DNA of 64,000 nt from Rhodospirillales bacterium URHD0017 (GTDB lineage Bacteria; Pseudomonadota; Alphaproteobacteria; Reyranellales; Reyranellaceae): contig FODP01000012.1 of NCBI GenBank assembly GCA_900110395.1, forward strand, positions 1-64,000, given 5' to 3'. Positions 33,359 through 41,533 of this stretch are shown here, piece by piece. Both the position numbers and the translations under genes were made by a program. Each line of letters opens with the position of its first letter. Position 1 is the first letter of the stretch. The notes under the pieces were generated by a model. It made no database searches, had not been told where the DNA came from, and was given only the letters and a program-made list of their open reading frames with translations.

Positions 33359-34408
33359 TCACTTGAAGCGCGGCATGACCTCCTGACAGAGCAGCCGCAG
33401 CGCCTCGAGCACGCGGGCGTGCGGGATCAGGCTGCCGGGATTGAGCTCGGCTAAAATGCCGTTGAGGCCGAGCTCGCCGCGCAATTGCTCGAGGCGATCG
33501 ATGACGCCGCCGGGCGTGCCGACGATCATGCGTTCGCGCAGCACCTCCTCGTAGTCGATGTTCAGCATCTTGGCGCCGCGCTCGGCGCGGTTCTCGATCG
33601 CGCGCGTGCCCGAGGCACCGGCCGAGGACGCCAGCCGATCGCCGATGTAGCGCAGCAGGTGCATGATGCTCTCGCGCGGCTCCTCGCGAGCCTTCTCGTC
33701 GGTATCGGCGACGTAGACCGGCACGCGCAGATAGACCTCGCCCTCGCCGGCATGGCCCGCCTTCTTCCAGGACTCGCGATAGGTCTTCACCAACGGCGCC
33801 AGCTCGGAGATATTGCCGGTGCGCGCGGCGACGAAAATCGGATGGCCGAGCTCGGCCACCTCGACATAGGTGTCGGGGCTGGCCGCGGCGACGCGGATCT
33901 CGGGCCATGGCTGCTGCAGGGACTTGGGCGACAGCCGGACGTTCTCGTAGGTGAAGTACTTGCCTGAGTGCGAGAAGCGCTCCTCGGTGAAGGCGCGCTT
34001 CAGGATCGCCAGCGTCTCGGAGAAGCGCTCGCGGCTCTCGCCGTAGTCGACGCCGTAGGTCTTGTAGGTATGGGCGAAGCCCGAGCGGCCGACGCCGAAG
34101 ATCAGGCGCCCGTTGCTCAGCTGGTCGACGGTCGCCACCTCCTCGGCAAGACGCAGCGGATGGCAGAGCGGCAGCACCTGCACGGCCGTGCCGATCTTCA
34201 TGCGCTCGGTGCGCTGGGCGATGGTGGCGGCGATCATCATCGGCGAGCTGAGCACCGAGCGCTCGGGCGCGAAGTGCAGCTCGGCGAGCCACATCGCGTC
34301 GAGGCCCCACTCCTCGGCAGCATCGACCTGCGCGAGCGAGTTGGTGAAGGACTGCTGGGCGGTCTCGCCCGGCAGCGCCTGAAACTCGTGGAACATTCCG
34401 AATTCCAT
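33359..34408 (-). CDS. LLM-class flavin-dependent monooxygenase
   Basis: 349 residues of the bacterial luciferase-like fold. It starts MEFGMFHEFQALPGETAQQS and has WLAELHFAPERSVLSSPMM, then GTAVQVLPLCHPLRLAEEVA and FGVGRSGFAHTYKTYG, all conserved in this class. It should use FMNH2 or F420-type reduced flavin to oxygenate a substrate not identifiable here. A GAGGAGG site fixes ATG 34408. It diverges by 38 bases from the PRISE-type reductase, and a small lipoprotein gene follows it. Confidence 0.92.
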   Translation of the reverse strand: MEFGMFHEFQALPGETAQQSFTNSLAQVDAAEEWGLDAMWLAELHFAPERSVLSSPMMIAATIAQRTERMKIGTAVQVLPLCHPLRLAEEVATVDQLSNGRLIFGVGRSGFAHTYKTYGVDYGESRERFSETLAILKRAFTEERFSHSGKYFTYENVRLSPKSLQQPWPEIRVAAASPDTYVEVAELGHPIFVAARTGNISELAPLVKTYRESWKKAGHAGEGEVYLRVPVYVADTDEKAREEPRESIMHLLRYIGDRLASSAGASGTRAIENRAERGAKMLNIDYEEVLRERMIVGTPGGVIDRLEQLRGELGLNGILAELNPGSLIPHARVLEALRLLCQEVMPRFK

Positions 34409-34446
34409 CGGTCCTCCTCGCCAGGGCGACATGGTATGACCGAATC

Positions 34447-35553
34447 ATGCCGTCCAAAAGGGTTCTGATCGCCGGAGCGACCGGTCTTGTCGGCTATGCC
34501 GCCCTGAAACACCTCGGCTCGCAGAAGGACTGCGAGGTGATCGCGGTCTCGCGTCGCCAGCCGGACGAAACTTTCGGGGCGCGATGGCACCCCCTCGATC
34601 TCACCGATGCCGCAGCCTGCAGCAGGCTCGCCGCCGAGGTCGGCGGTGTCACTCACCTGGTCTACGCCGCACTCCATGAGCGGCCGGGGCTGGTCGCGGG
34701 CTGGCAGGAAGAGGACCAGATCCGCACCAACGACCTGATGTTGCGCAATCTTTTAGGCCCAATCGAGCGCTCGCCCACGCTGCGGCACGTGGCCCTCCTG
34801 CAGGGCACCAAGGCCTACGGCGTGCATGTGCGGCCGCTCGCCGTGCCGGCGCGTGAGAACCGCTCGGAGATGCACGAACAGCCCAACTTCTACTGGAACC
34901 AGGAGCGCTATCTGCGTGAAGCGCAGACGGGCAAGCCGTGGAGCTGGTCGATCCTGCGGCCGGTGCTGATCGTCGGCGATTCGGTTGGCAGCGCCATGAA
35001 CGTGATCCCGGCGCTGGGCGTCTACGCCGCGATGATGCGGCGCCGTCATGGGAGCAAGAGTGGCAAGACCAGGCTCGACTATCCCGGCGGCGTCGGCCGC
35101 GTGGCGCAGGCGGTCGATGCCGATCTGCTGGCGCGCGCCATTGCCTGGTCGGGTGAGTCGACGTCGGCCAGGAACGAGATCTTCAACGTCACCAACGGCG
35201 ACGTGTTCGTCTGGCCCAATGTGTGGCCCGCCATCGCCGATGCGCTGGGCTTCGCAGCAGGCGAGCATGTGCCGCTTCGCCTCGACAGCGAGATCCGTCC
35301 GCAGGAGGCTGCGTGGGCCGAGATCCGCGCGGCGCATGGACTGAAATCGGGGACGCTGAAGGAGTTTGTCGGGCTTTCCTTCGAGTATGCCGACTACACG
35401 ATGGGCTACGGCCGCGACCGGCCCGGCCCGCCCGCCATCGTGTCGACCATCAAGCTGATGCAGGCCGGCTTCTGCGAGGTCATGGACACCGAAGCGATGT
35501 TCGCCAAGGCCATCGCCGAGATGCAGGCCAAGAAGCTGCTGCCGCCGCGCTGA
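34447..35553 (+). CDS. PRISE-type SDR reductase (progesterone 5-beta-reductase/iridoid synthase-like)
   Basis: 368 residues. The Rossmann start is RVLIAGATGLVGYAALKHL. The extended SDR family called PRISE is recognised by LLQGTKAYG and by NFYWNQERYL, where the catalytic Tyr sits in a changed context. Members reduce activated C=C bonds of enones with NADPH. A catabolic or detoxifying role is inferred. It precedes and converges on the extradiol dioxygenase gene, leaving 14 bases between the stops. Confidence 0.88.
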   Translation: MPSKRVLIAGATGLVGYAALKHLGSQKDCEVIAVSRRQPDETFGARWHPLDLTDAAACSRLAAEVGGVTHLVYAALHERPGLVAGWQEEDQIRTNDLMLRNLLGPIERSPTLRHVALLQGTKAYGVHVRPLAVPARENRSEMHEQPNFYWNQERYLREAQTGKPWSWSILRPVLIVGDSVGSAMNVIPALGVYAAMMRRRHGSKSGKTRLDYPGGVGRVAQAVDADLLARAIAWSGESTSARNEIFNVTNGDVFVWPNVWPAIADALGFAAGEHVPLRLDSEIRPQEAAWAEIRAAHGLKSGTLKEFVGLSFEYADYTMGYGRDRPGPPAIVSTIKLMQAGFCEVMDTEAMFAKAIAEMQAKKLLPPR

Positions 35554-35567
35554 TCGGCACGCGTTGA

Positions 35568-36566
35568 TCAGTAGAAGACCGACAGAGCGGGCGACGGGCC
35601 CTGGCCCTCGCCGCCGATGTCGGGCGTGCCGTACTGGATGAAGCTCTCCGGCAAGGCAGCGCCCCAGTAGGTGCCGGCGCCGCGTTCGCGCTCGTTCCAG
35701 GTCACCGGCTGCCAGTCAGGCGCCAGCACCAGGTAGCTGCCGGAATAGATCTCCACACGGTTGCCGCCGGGCTCGTAGGAATAGAGATAGAAGCCTTGCG
35801 AGTTGTTGTGTTTGGACGGACCGGCCTCGATGAAGATGCCGTGCTCGGCCAGGATGTCGGCGGCGCGCAGCACGTCCTCGCGATTGTCGACCCACAGCGA
35901 GAAATGGTGCAGGCGACCGTGCCCGCCCTTCACGTCAGCCACATAGGCGAGCTGGTGATGGATGGCATTGGGGCTCATCCACGAGCCGATCTCGCTCCGG
36001 CCCTCGTCGAAGACGACCTGCTCGCGAAGCTGGAAACCCAACAGCTCCTGGGCGAACCGGCGGTTGGCCGGCACATCCGCTGCCAGCAGCGCCAGATGGT
36101 CGGTACGGCGCACGCCGACGCCCTGGCCGGTGTACTTCTGCGGCTGGTTCTTCAGGGTGGAGCGCAGGCCGGCCGGGGCCTCGTAGCGTTGCTCGTCATA
36201 ATAGATTTCCATCCGATGGCCGTCGGGATCGCGGAAGCGGAAGGATCGGCCGCGGCCGAAGTCGCCATTGGTCCAGCCGACGCCGAGGCCCGCCTCCTGC
36301 AACGCCGCCGCCCGACGTTCCAGCGCCGCGAGGCTCGCTGCCCGCCAAGCGACGCAGCCCACGCCTGGCGCCGGGGCCGTGCTGAGCTTGAGTGTGCTCG
36401 TGGCATGATCGCCATACCCGCGCAGCCAGGCGGCGGTGCTGGTGCGATGGACGACCTCCATGCCCAGGAGATCGCGGAAGTACCACAGGCTCTGCTCGGG
36501 TCGGGGCGTCAGAAGCTCGACCGAGCCGAGGTGGGCGATATCGTGCATAGGCTCCGGCGTCGTCAT
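35568..36566 (-). CDS. Type I extradiol (catechol 2,3-) dioxygenase
   Basis: 332 residues, two VOC modules. The catalytic C-terminal module has the iron ligands His157 (RRTDHLALLA), His221 (GRLHHFSLWV) and Glu272 (NRVEIYSGSY); the active-site stretch HNNSQGFYLYSYEPGGNR is diagnostic of extradiol dioxygenases. It should cleave a catechol ring next to the diol. No other meta-cleavage gene is adjacent, though monooxygenase and PRISE reductase genes are near, so an aromatic or terpenoid degradation context is possible. Confidence 0.92.
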   Translation of the reverse strand: MTTPEPMHDIAHLGSVELLTPRPEQSLWYFRDLLGMEVVHRTSTAAWLRGYGDHATSTLKLSTAPAPGVGCVAWRAASLAALERRAAALQEAGLGVGWTNGDFGRGRSFRFRDPDGHRMEIYYDEQRYEAPAGLRSTLKNQPQKYTGQGVGVRRTDHLALLAADVPANRRFAQELLGFQLREQVVFDEGRSEIGSWMSPNAIHHQLAYVADVKGGHGRLHHFSLWVDNREDVLRAADILAEHGIFIEAGPSKHNNSQGFYLYSYEPGGNRVEIYSGSYLVLAPDWQPVTWNERERGAGTYWGAALPESFIQYGTPDIGGEGQGPSPALSVFY

Positions 36567-36647
36567 ACGCCGAAGCCTGGGCAGGTGCCTCGCACGGTGC
36601 CTTGATCCAGATCAATCGGCGACGGACAGGCGGCAGCGTTGCTTTGC

Positions 36648-36692
36648 AAAAAATAGGCCCGGGCCGCGATCCGAGGATCGGCGGCCCGGGCC
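36648..36692 (-). terminator. Rho-independent terminator
   Basis: On the minus strand GGCCCGGGCCGC and GCGGCCCGGGCC form a 12-bp stem with an internal GATC pair, followed by TATTTTTTG. It lies about 30 bases beyond the stop of the gene at 36723-36938. Confidence 0.85.
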
Positions 36693-36722
36693 CATCGACG
36701 CCCCCTCAAACACTGGCGTGAT

Positions 36723-36938
36723 CTATTTGAAGCTGTCGGAAATCTGCTTGAAGCCGGTCTGGGTCTTGTTCGCGATGTCGTTGACCTGGTTGTTGTGGTC
36801 GACCCACTGGCGGGCTGGCGCCGGCACCTCGAAGCCCAGGATCGTCTCGGGCAGCTGGACCTTCAGATTGCCGGTCATGGTGAGATAGACGACGGCCAGA
36901 AAGCCGAGCTTGACCGTCCATCCCAGAAGAAATCGCAT
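36723..36938 (-). CDS. Hypothetical 71-residue protein with N-terminal membrane segment
   Basis: MRFLLGWTVKLGFLAVVYLT forms one membrane helix; the rest (VQLPETILGFEVPAPARQWV, then a polar amphipathic tail) should lie outside the membrane or in the periplasm. The type recurs in alphaproteobacteria as far as I recall, but no function is known. A strong terminator downstream supports a real transcription unit. Confidence 0.72.
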   Translation of the reverse strand: MRFLLGWTVKLGFLAVVYLTMTGNLKVQLPETILGFEVPAPARQWVDHNNQVNDIANKTQTGFKQISDSFK

Positions 36939-37010
36939 GCCCGCATGATAGTTTCACAGGCTCCGCGATGACAGCAAACGATCGTATCAATTGTGTAGGG
37001 GTGGTTTTTG

Positions 37011-37088
37011 CTGGAGCGCGCCACTCCGTGGCGCTTCTTTGCGGATCACACAGTCCATGAGCGCCACGGAGTGGCGCGCTCCCGGCAA
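37011..37088. repeat. Inverted repeat, CGCGCCACTCC family
   Basis: Left arm GGAGCGCGCCACTCCGTGGC and right arm GCCACGGAGTGGCGCGCTCC flank a 26-base spacer. The right end continues CCGGCAAAGA as in the copy at 10506-10630. It lies downstream of the LysR gene. Confidence 0.75.
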
Positions 37089-37092
37089 AGAC

Positions 37093-37959
37093 TCACCGCA
37101 CCGCGAAGCTCGCCCGTACGTGGTCGGCGAGATCGCGCGCGGCCGGTGAGAGTCCCGGCGGCGCGTAGAGATTGATGCGGAACTCGGGCAGCGGCGGCAG
37201 GCGCGCCTCGCGCGCGGCCTTGCCTTCGAAGACCTCGAAGCGTGGCGGCACCGACGAGCGCAACAGCGGCGCCACGGCCAGGCCCGCCTCGATCGCGGCA
37301 TAGACCGGCTCGAGCCGGCTCACCTCGCAGACTGCGCGCCAGTCGCGCCGCAGGCGGCCCAGCGCCTCGACAGCGACGGGTCGGAACACGCAGGTCGGCG
37401 CGCCGAGCGACACCGGCAGCGGATCGCGCAGATGCGCCTCGCCACCCGGCACGCCGACCCACACCAGCCGGTCGGTGCGCAGCGTCTCGCCGTGGCGGCC
37501 GCAGTCGGTCTCGGTGGTGAGCGCGAGATCGACGCCGCCCGACCTGAGCTCGTTGCGCACGACGTTCGAGTCTTCGCACACCAGGCTGACGCGCACGCGC
37601 GGCTGGGCCTTGGCGAAGCGGCGCAGGATGGGTGGCACGAAGCTGCCGATGATGTCGTACGGCACGCCCATGCGGACCTCGCCCTCGAACGACGGCGTGC
37701 GCATGGCCGACCACACCTCGTCGTTCAGGGCCAACAGGCGACGTGCCTGGGCAAGCAGCCGCTCGCCGGCCGGCGCCAGGGCGAGCTTGCGGCCCTTGCG
37801 CTCGAACAGGCGGCAGTCGAGCGCCTCCTCCAGCCGTTTGATCTGCTGGCTGGCGGCGGCCTGGCTGACGCCCAACGCCGAGGCCGCGGCGGTGACGCCA
37901 TCGGCGTCGACGACCGCCAGGAAGGCGCGGATCAGGGAGATGTCGAGGTCTCTGCGCAT
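37093..37959 (-). CDS. LysR-family transcriptional regulator
   Basis: 288 residues. The winged helix-turn-helix is in the first 60 residues: LIRAFLAVVDADGVTAAASA, LGVSQAAASQQIKRLEEALD, then LFERKGRKLALAPAGERLL. The effector domain starts near GEVRMGVPYDIIG. It diverges from the DapA-family gene, with AACGA-N15-TCGTT in the gap as a possible binding site. It probably regulates that gene; the ligand is unknown. Confidence 0.93.
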   Translation of the reverse strand: MRRDLDISLIRAFLAVVDADGVTAAASALGVSQAAASQQIKRLEEALDCRLFERKGRKLALAPAGERLLAQARRLLALNDEVWSAMRTPSFEGEVRMGVPYDIIGSFVPPILRRFAKAQPRVRVSLVCEDSNVVRNELRSGGVDLALTTETDCGRHGETLRTDRLVWVGVPGGEAHLRDPLPVSLGAPTCVFRPVAVEALGRLRRDWRAVCEVSRLEPVYAAIEAGLAVAPLLRSSVPPRFEVFEGKAAREARLPPLPEFRINLYAPPGLSPAARDLADHVRASFAVR

Positions 37960-38032
37960 AAGGGTTCGTGAACGATTATATCCAAAACATTCGTTTTTGT
38001 AATAGCCGGAACCGACCGATCATCGTCTTCCT

Positions 38033-38056
38033 CCTCTCCCCCGCTAGGGGGAGAGG
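38033..38056. repeat. Short palindrome, CTCTCCCCC family
   Basis: CCTCTCCCCC-GCTA-GGGGGAGAGG, a perfect 10-bp stem with a four-base loop, in the leader of the DapA-family gene. Same family as 31463-31568. Confidence 0.75.
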
Positions 38057-38087
38057 AACATGAACGCTGGAAGACCTGGAGTGGATG

Positions 38088-38981
38088 ATGTCCAAGATCA
38101 CTGGCCTTTGGCTTCCCATCATCACGCCGTTCAAGGACAACGCCGTCGACTTCAAGAGCTACGAACGGCTGATCGAGCATTACCTGGCGCTCGGCGTCGA
38201 CGGCCTGTTCCCGCTCGGCACCACGGGCGAATCGCCGACCCTCGACGAGGCGGAGGTCGATGAGCTCGTCGAGCGTACCGTGGCGACGGTCGCCGGCCGC
38301 GTGCCGGTGTTCGTCGGCGTCGGCGGCAACGCCACCGCCAAGGTCGAGAAGGCCTTGAAGCGGCTGGAGCGTCGTGCCTTCGACGGCATCGTCTCGGTCT
38401 GCCCCTATTACAATCGCCCGAGCCAGGACGGGCTTTTGGCCCATTTCCGCGCCATCGCCGCGGCGACCGACCGCGACGTGCTGATCTACAACATCCCCTA
38501 CCGCACGGCGGTGAACCTCTCCAACGACTCGCTGATCGAGCTTGCCGAGGTGAAGAACATCGTGGGCGTCAAGGACAGCTCGGGCAGCATCGCCCAATCG
38601 CTCGAGCTGCTGGCCCGCAAGCCCGCCAATGTTCCTGGGGACTTCTCGGTGCTGACCGGCGAGGACGCGCTCTACTTCACCATGATGGCCAACGGTGCGG
38701 AGGGCGGCATCCTGGCGGCAAGCCACGTCATGACCGAGCGCTTCGTCGAGGTCGGCCGGCGTTTCGCCGACAACGACGTTGCCGGCGCCCGCGCTGCGTG
38801 GGCGCCGCTCGCTCCCCTGGTCCCGCTGCTGTTCGCCGAGGCGAATCCGATGCCGATCAAGTACCTGTTGTGGCGGCAAGGCCTGATCGCCTCGCCGGAG
38901 TGCCGCCTGCCGTTGACGCGGATCTCCGATGGGCTGGCGCGGCGGCTCGATGCCGTTGTCGGCGAGCGGCTGGCTGCATAA
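38088..38981 (+). CDS. DapA-family aldolase (dihydrodipicolinate synthase-like)
   Basis: 297 residues, TIM-barrel class I aldolase. Motifs are GLFPLGTTGESPTLDEAEVD (the GTTGE pyruvate loop), VCPYYNRPSQDGLL, LIYNIPYRT with the catalytic Tyr, and the Schiff-base Lys in IVGVKDSSG. It condenses or cleaves a pyruvate adduct; it could be the lysine-pathway DapA or a catabolic relative, and the divergent LysR gene favours the latter. ATG 38088 has GGAG at better spacing than the adjacent ATG 38085. Confidence 0.9.
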   Translation: MSKITGLWLPIITPFKDNAVDFKSYERLIEHYLALGVDGLFPLGTTGESPTLDEAEVDELVERTVATVAGRVPVFVGVGGNATAKVEKALKRLERRAFDGIVSVCPYYNRPSQDGLLAHFRAIAAATDRDVLIYNIPYRTAVNLSNDSLIELAEVKNIVGVKDSSGSIAQSLELLARKPANVPGDFSVLTGEDALYFTMMANGAEGGILAASHVMTERFVEVGRRFADNDVAGARAAWAPLAPLVPLLFAEANPMPIKYLLWRQGLIASPECRLPLTRISDGLARRLDAVVGERLAA

Positions 38982-38991
38982 CACCTGTCTC

Positions 38992-39492
38992 ATGGAAGAG
39001 ATACAGCCGCTCGATGCCGCGCAGGCATCGGCATCCTCGGCGATCGGCCGGCGCGTACTGGCGCTCAACAACGAGCATGCCGAGGAGCTGTCATGGCTCG
39101 ATGCCGATCGCCTGGTCGAGCTGGCAGGCCGGGCTTTCCTTGCCCGTCGCATCGGCGCCGTCGAGGCCTTCCTGCGCGCGTTCGACCAGGACGCCGACTA
39201 CGACAGTCCCAACTTCCTGTGGTTTCGTTCGCGCTACCCGCGCTTCGTATATATCGACCGAATCGTCGTCGCGGCCTCGGCACGCGGACGCGGCCATGCC
39301 CGACGGCTCTACGACGACCTCTTCCAGCACGCTGTTCGCGCCGGCCACGAACGCGTCGTTTGCGAGGTCAACCACGCGCCGCCCAATCCCGCGTCGGATG
39401 CCTTCCATGCGGCGCTTGGCTTCAGCGAGGTCGGCCTCGCTGCCATCCATAGCGGCAGCAAGGTCGTCAGATATCTGGCGCGTGTGCTCTAA
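38992..39492 (+). CDS. GNAT-family N-acetyltransferase
   Basis: 166 residues. The core FVYIDRIVVAASARGRGHARR holds the acetyl-CoA loop (RGRGHA), followed by a helix and VCEVNHAPPNPASDAFHAAL, a typical strand 5 region, then GFSEVG. It starts eleven bases after the DapA-family stop, suggesting cotranscription. The acceptor is unknown. Its last four bases overlap the convergent mscL gene. Confidence 0.87.
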   Translation: MEEIQPLDAAQASASSAIGRRVLALNNEHAEELSWLDADRLVELAGRAFLARRIGAVEAFLRAFDQDADYDSPNFLWFRSRYPRFVYIDRIVVAASARGRGHARRLYDDLFQHAVRAGHERVVCEVNHAPPNPASDAFHAALGFSEVGLAAIHSGSKVVRYLARVL

Positions 39493-39911
39493 GCGCGCGC
39501 CTTCAGGAGATCACGGATCTCCGCCAGAAGCTCCTGCTCCTTGGTCGGCGGGGCGGGCGGCGGCGGGGCAGCCTGCTCCTGCTGGAAGAGGCGGTTCATG
39601 CCTCTGATCACCAGGAACAGGATCCAGGCGATGATGATGAAATTCACCGTGACGGTGAGGAACTGTCCGTAGCCCAGGGTGGCGCCCGCCTTCTTGGCGG
39701 CGTCGTAGGTCGCGGCCTGGCTGGCCGCCGGTGTCAGACCGATGAAGTAGTTGCTGAAGTCGAGGCCGCCGAAGATGCGGCCGATGATCGGCATCATGAT
39801 GTCGTTGACCATCGAATCGATGATCTTGCCAAAGGCGGCGCCGATGATGACGCCGATGGCGAGATCGACGACGCTGCCGCGCATCGCGAATTTCTTGAAC
39901 TCCTGGAGCAT
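39489..39911 (-). CDS. mscL: Large-conductance mechanosensitive channel
   Basis: 140 residues. The start MLQEFKKFAMRGSVVDLAIG and GVIIGAAFGKIIDSMVNDI are nearly the E. coli MscL N-terminus and first pore helix. The second helix (VNFIIIAWILFLVIRGMNRL) and the C-terminal helical bundle KEQELLAEIRDLL are also present. It relieves turgor on osmotic downshock. ATG 39911 has GGAGGG ahead of it; a GTG two codons earlier is less likely. Confidence 0.97.
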   Translation of the reverse strand: MLQEFKKFAMRGSVVDLAIGVIIGAAFGKIIDSMVNDIMMPIIGRIFGGLDFSNYFIGLTPAASQAATYDAAKKAGATLGYGQFLTVTVNFIIIAWILFLVIRGMNRLFQQEQAAPPPPAPPTKEQELLAEIRDLLKARA

Positions 39912-39939
39912 CTCCACCCTCCGTTGTTTGGGGCTGTCG

Positions 39940-40893
39940 TCAGGACACGCGAAGCAGCACGAGCAGAGCAGAAACCGTGATCACCGAAAAGGCCGTGGAA
40001 AGCAGAACTGACGCCGAATTCTGCTCGACCGCAACGTCGAACTGCTTGGCCAGCACGAAGGCATTGGCCGCCGTCGGCAGGGCCGCCATCAGCAGCGCCA
40101 CCTTGCCCGGCACCGACGCGAGATCGACGAAGAAGGGCAGCACCAGCCAGGCCGCGAGCGGCTGCAGCAGGAGCTTGATCACCGTGGCGCACCCTGCCTC
40201 GGCGAGCCCGCTCCTGATCGACTTGTCCGACAGGAAGAGGCCGATGGCGAACAGCGCACAAGGAGCGGCCGCTGCGCCCAACAGGTCGAGCCACTTCTCG
40301 ACCGGGGTCGGGATCGGCAGGCCGACCGCCGACACCACGATGCCGAGGGCGATCGACACGGGCAGCGGATTGCGCGCCACGTTGAACGCCGCCCGCAGGA
40401 AGGTTTTCAGCGGCCCGTGCCCGGCCGCCACTTCGAGCTCGATCAGCATGACGCCGAGCACCATGGCGACGATGGCGGTCACGATCACGCTCAGCATGGC
40501 GGGCGGCAAACCGGCCTCGCCGAAGGCCGCCAGGCAAAGCGGCACGCCCATGTAGCCGACATTGCCCCAGGAGGCGGCGATGCCCTGCAGGCTCATGGCG
40601 GCAAGACCGCCCCCCTTTCCCGTCACCCGCGAAACCAGCCGCGTGGTCGCCATGCCGAGCAGGAAGGTCGCCAGCACGACGATGCCGAAGCCCAGCATCA
40701 TGGCCGGGTCGAGCACGGCCGCCACCGGCGTGCGCGCCAGGGTGCCGAAGAACAGCACCGGCAGGGCGAAATAGCTCACGAACGCGTTGAGGGCCGCCGT
40801 CGACTCGCCGCCCAGGATGCGCCAGCGGCCGGCCAGATAGCCTGTCAGGATGACGCCGAAAATCGGCAAAGCGACGTCGAGGATGGCCTGCAC
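39940..40893 (-). CDS. AEC-family transporter (auxin efflux carrier type)
   Basis: 317 residues and about ten hydrophobic spans in two five-helix halves separated by a polar middle. It begins AILDVALPIFGVILTGYLAG and has FVSYFALPVLFFGTLAR, both conserved in AEC carriers; NVGYMGVPLCLAAFGEAG is the discontinuous helix of the first half. Such carriers export or import organic acids such as malate or malonate. It stands 28 bases upstream of mscL in the same orientation. Confidence 0.92.
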   Translation of the reverse strand: MQAILDVALPIFGVILTGYLAGRWRILGGESTAALNAFVSYFALPVLFFGTLARTPVAAVLDPAMMLGFGIVVLATFLLGMATTRLVSRVTGKGGGLAAMSLQGIAASWGNVGYMGVPLCLAAFGEAGLPPAMLSVIVTAIVAMVLGVMLIELEVAAGHGPLKTFLRAAFNVARNPLPVSIALGIVVSAVGLPIPTPVEKWLDLLGAAAAPCALFAIGLFLSDKSIRSGLAEAGCATVIKLLLQPLAAWLVLPFFVDLASVPGKVALLMAALPTAANAFVLAKQFDVAVEQNSASVLLSTAFSVITVSALLVLLRVS

Positions 40894-40937
40894 GGTCTCA
40901 GGGCCCTTGATTGCAGTTCTTTTAAATCATTAGGAAA

Positions 40938-40967
40938 TTGACATAAACGACACAAATACCATAATAT
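40938..40967 (+). promoter_or_regulatory. Candidate sigma-70 promoter
   Basis: TTGACA (40938-40943) and TAATAT (40962-40967) are 18 bases apart in an unusually AT-rich stretch. Transcription would start near 40974 and give a 54-base leader for the secreted protein gene at 41028. Confidence 0.7.
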
Positions 40968-41027
40968 TTTACCGCCATAACGAGGCCGCACCCGTCCCCT
41001 CCGCCAGCGGCCCGGGAGAAGTCGAAA

Positions 41028-41411
41028 ATGCGTCTGTTGATCGCCAGCCTGGCCGCCTTGGCGGCTGTCGCCTTTGCCGCCCCGTCCTACGCCCAGACCC
41101 AGGATGATAGCTCGCCGGCGCCGGCCCCGGTGCCGACCGCCAAGCCCAAGCCGGGCACGGCGGCCTATTGCCAGAGCCTCAAAACGTCGAGCTCGCGCAG
41201 TTCCTGCCTCAAGAAGGTGAGCGCGAGCGCCAAGACCACCACCAAGGCTTCCGCCACGACGACGGCGAAGAAGACCAAGAAGACCACGACGACGCCGGCC
41301 GCGCCGAAGCAGCCCGATGTCGGCCAGCTCCAGCCGTCGTACACGCCGGCTCCCGCGGCGGCGCCGTCCGGCGCCGTGGCCGTTCCGCCGCTGCCGCAGA
41401 AGACCATCTGA
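41028..41411 (+). CDS. Secreted Ala/Pro/Thr/Lys-rich hypothetical protein
   Basis: 127 residues. A clear signal peptide (LLIASLAALAAVAFAAPSYA, cut after AYA) is followed by proline-rich sequence, a short conserved-looking block with two cysteines (TAAYCQSLKTSSSRSSCLKK), a low-complexity Lys/Thr/Ala stretch and a Pro/Ala tail. The two cysteines could form a disulfide. Family not recognised. A strong promoter candidate lies just upstream. Confidence 0.8.
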   Translation: MRLLIASLAALAAVAFAAPSYAQTQDDSSPAPAPVPTAKPKPGTAAYCQSLKTSSSRSSCLKKVSASAKTTTKASATTTAKKTKKTTTTPAAPKQPDVGQLQPSYTPAPAAAPSGAVAVPPLPQKTI

Positions 41412-41423
41412 CGGGCGAAGCCC

Positions 41424-41500
41424 GTCACCCTGAGCGCAAGCGAAGGGTCTGCAGCGCGACAAGGCCCCTCGACTTCGCTTCGCTTCGCTCGGGGTGAGAG
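41424..41500. repeat. Dispersed palindromic repeat, HPERSEG type
   Basis: Begins GTCACCCTGAGCGCAAGCGA and ends GCTCGGGGTGA, with extra CTTCG iterations near the right arm (CTTCGCTTCGCTTCGC). It is preceded by a small hairpin, ACGGGCGAAGCCCGT (41411-41425), right after the upstream gene's stop. One frame reads SHPERSEAKS. Confidence 0.75.
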
Positions 41501-41533
41501 ATAAAGTCGCCTCCCATTTTTCGGGAGAGCGAC

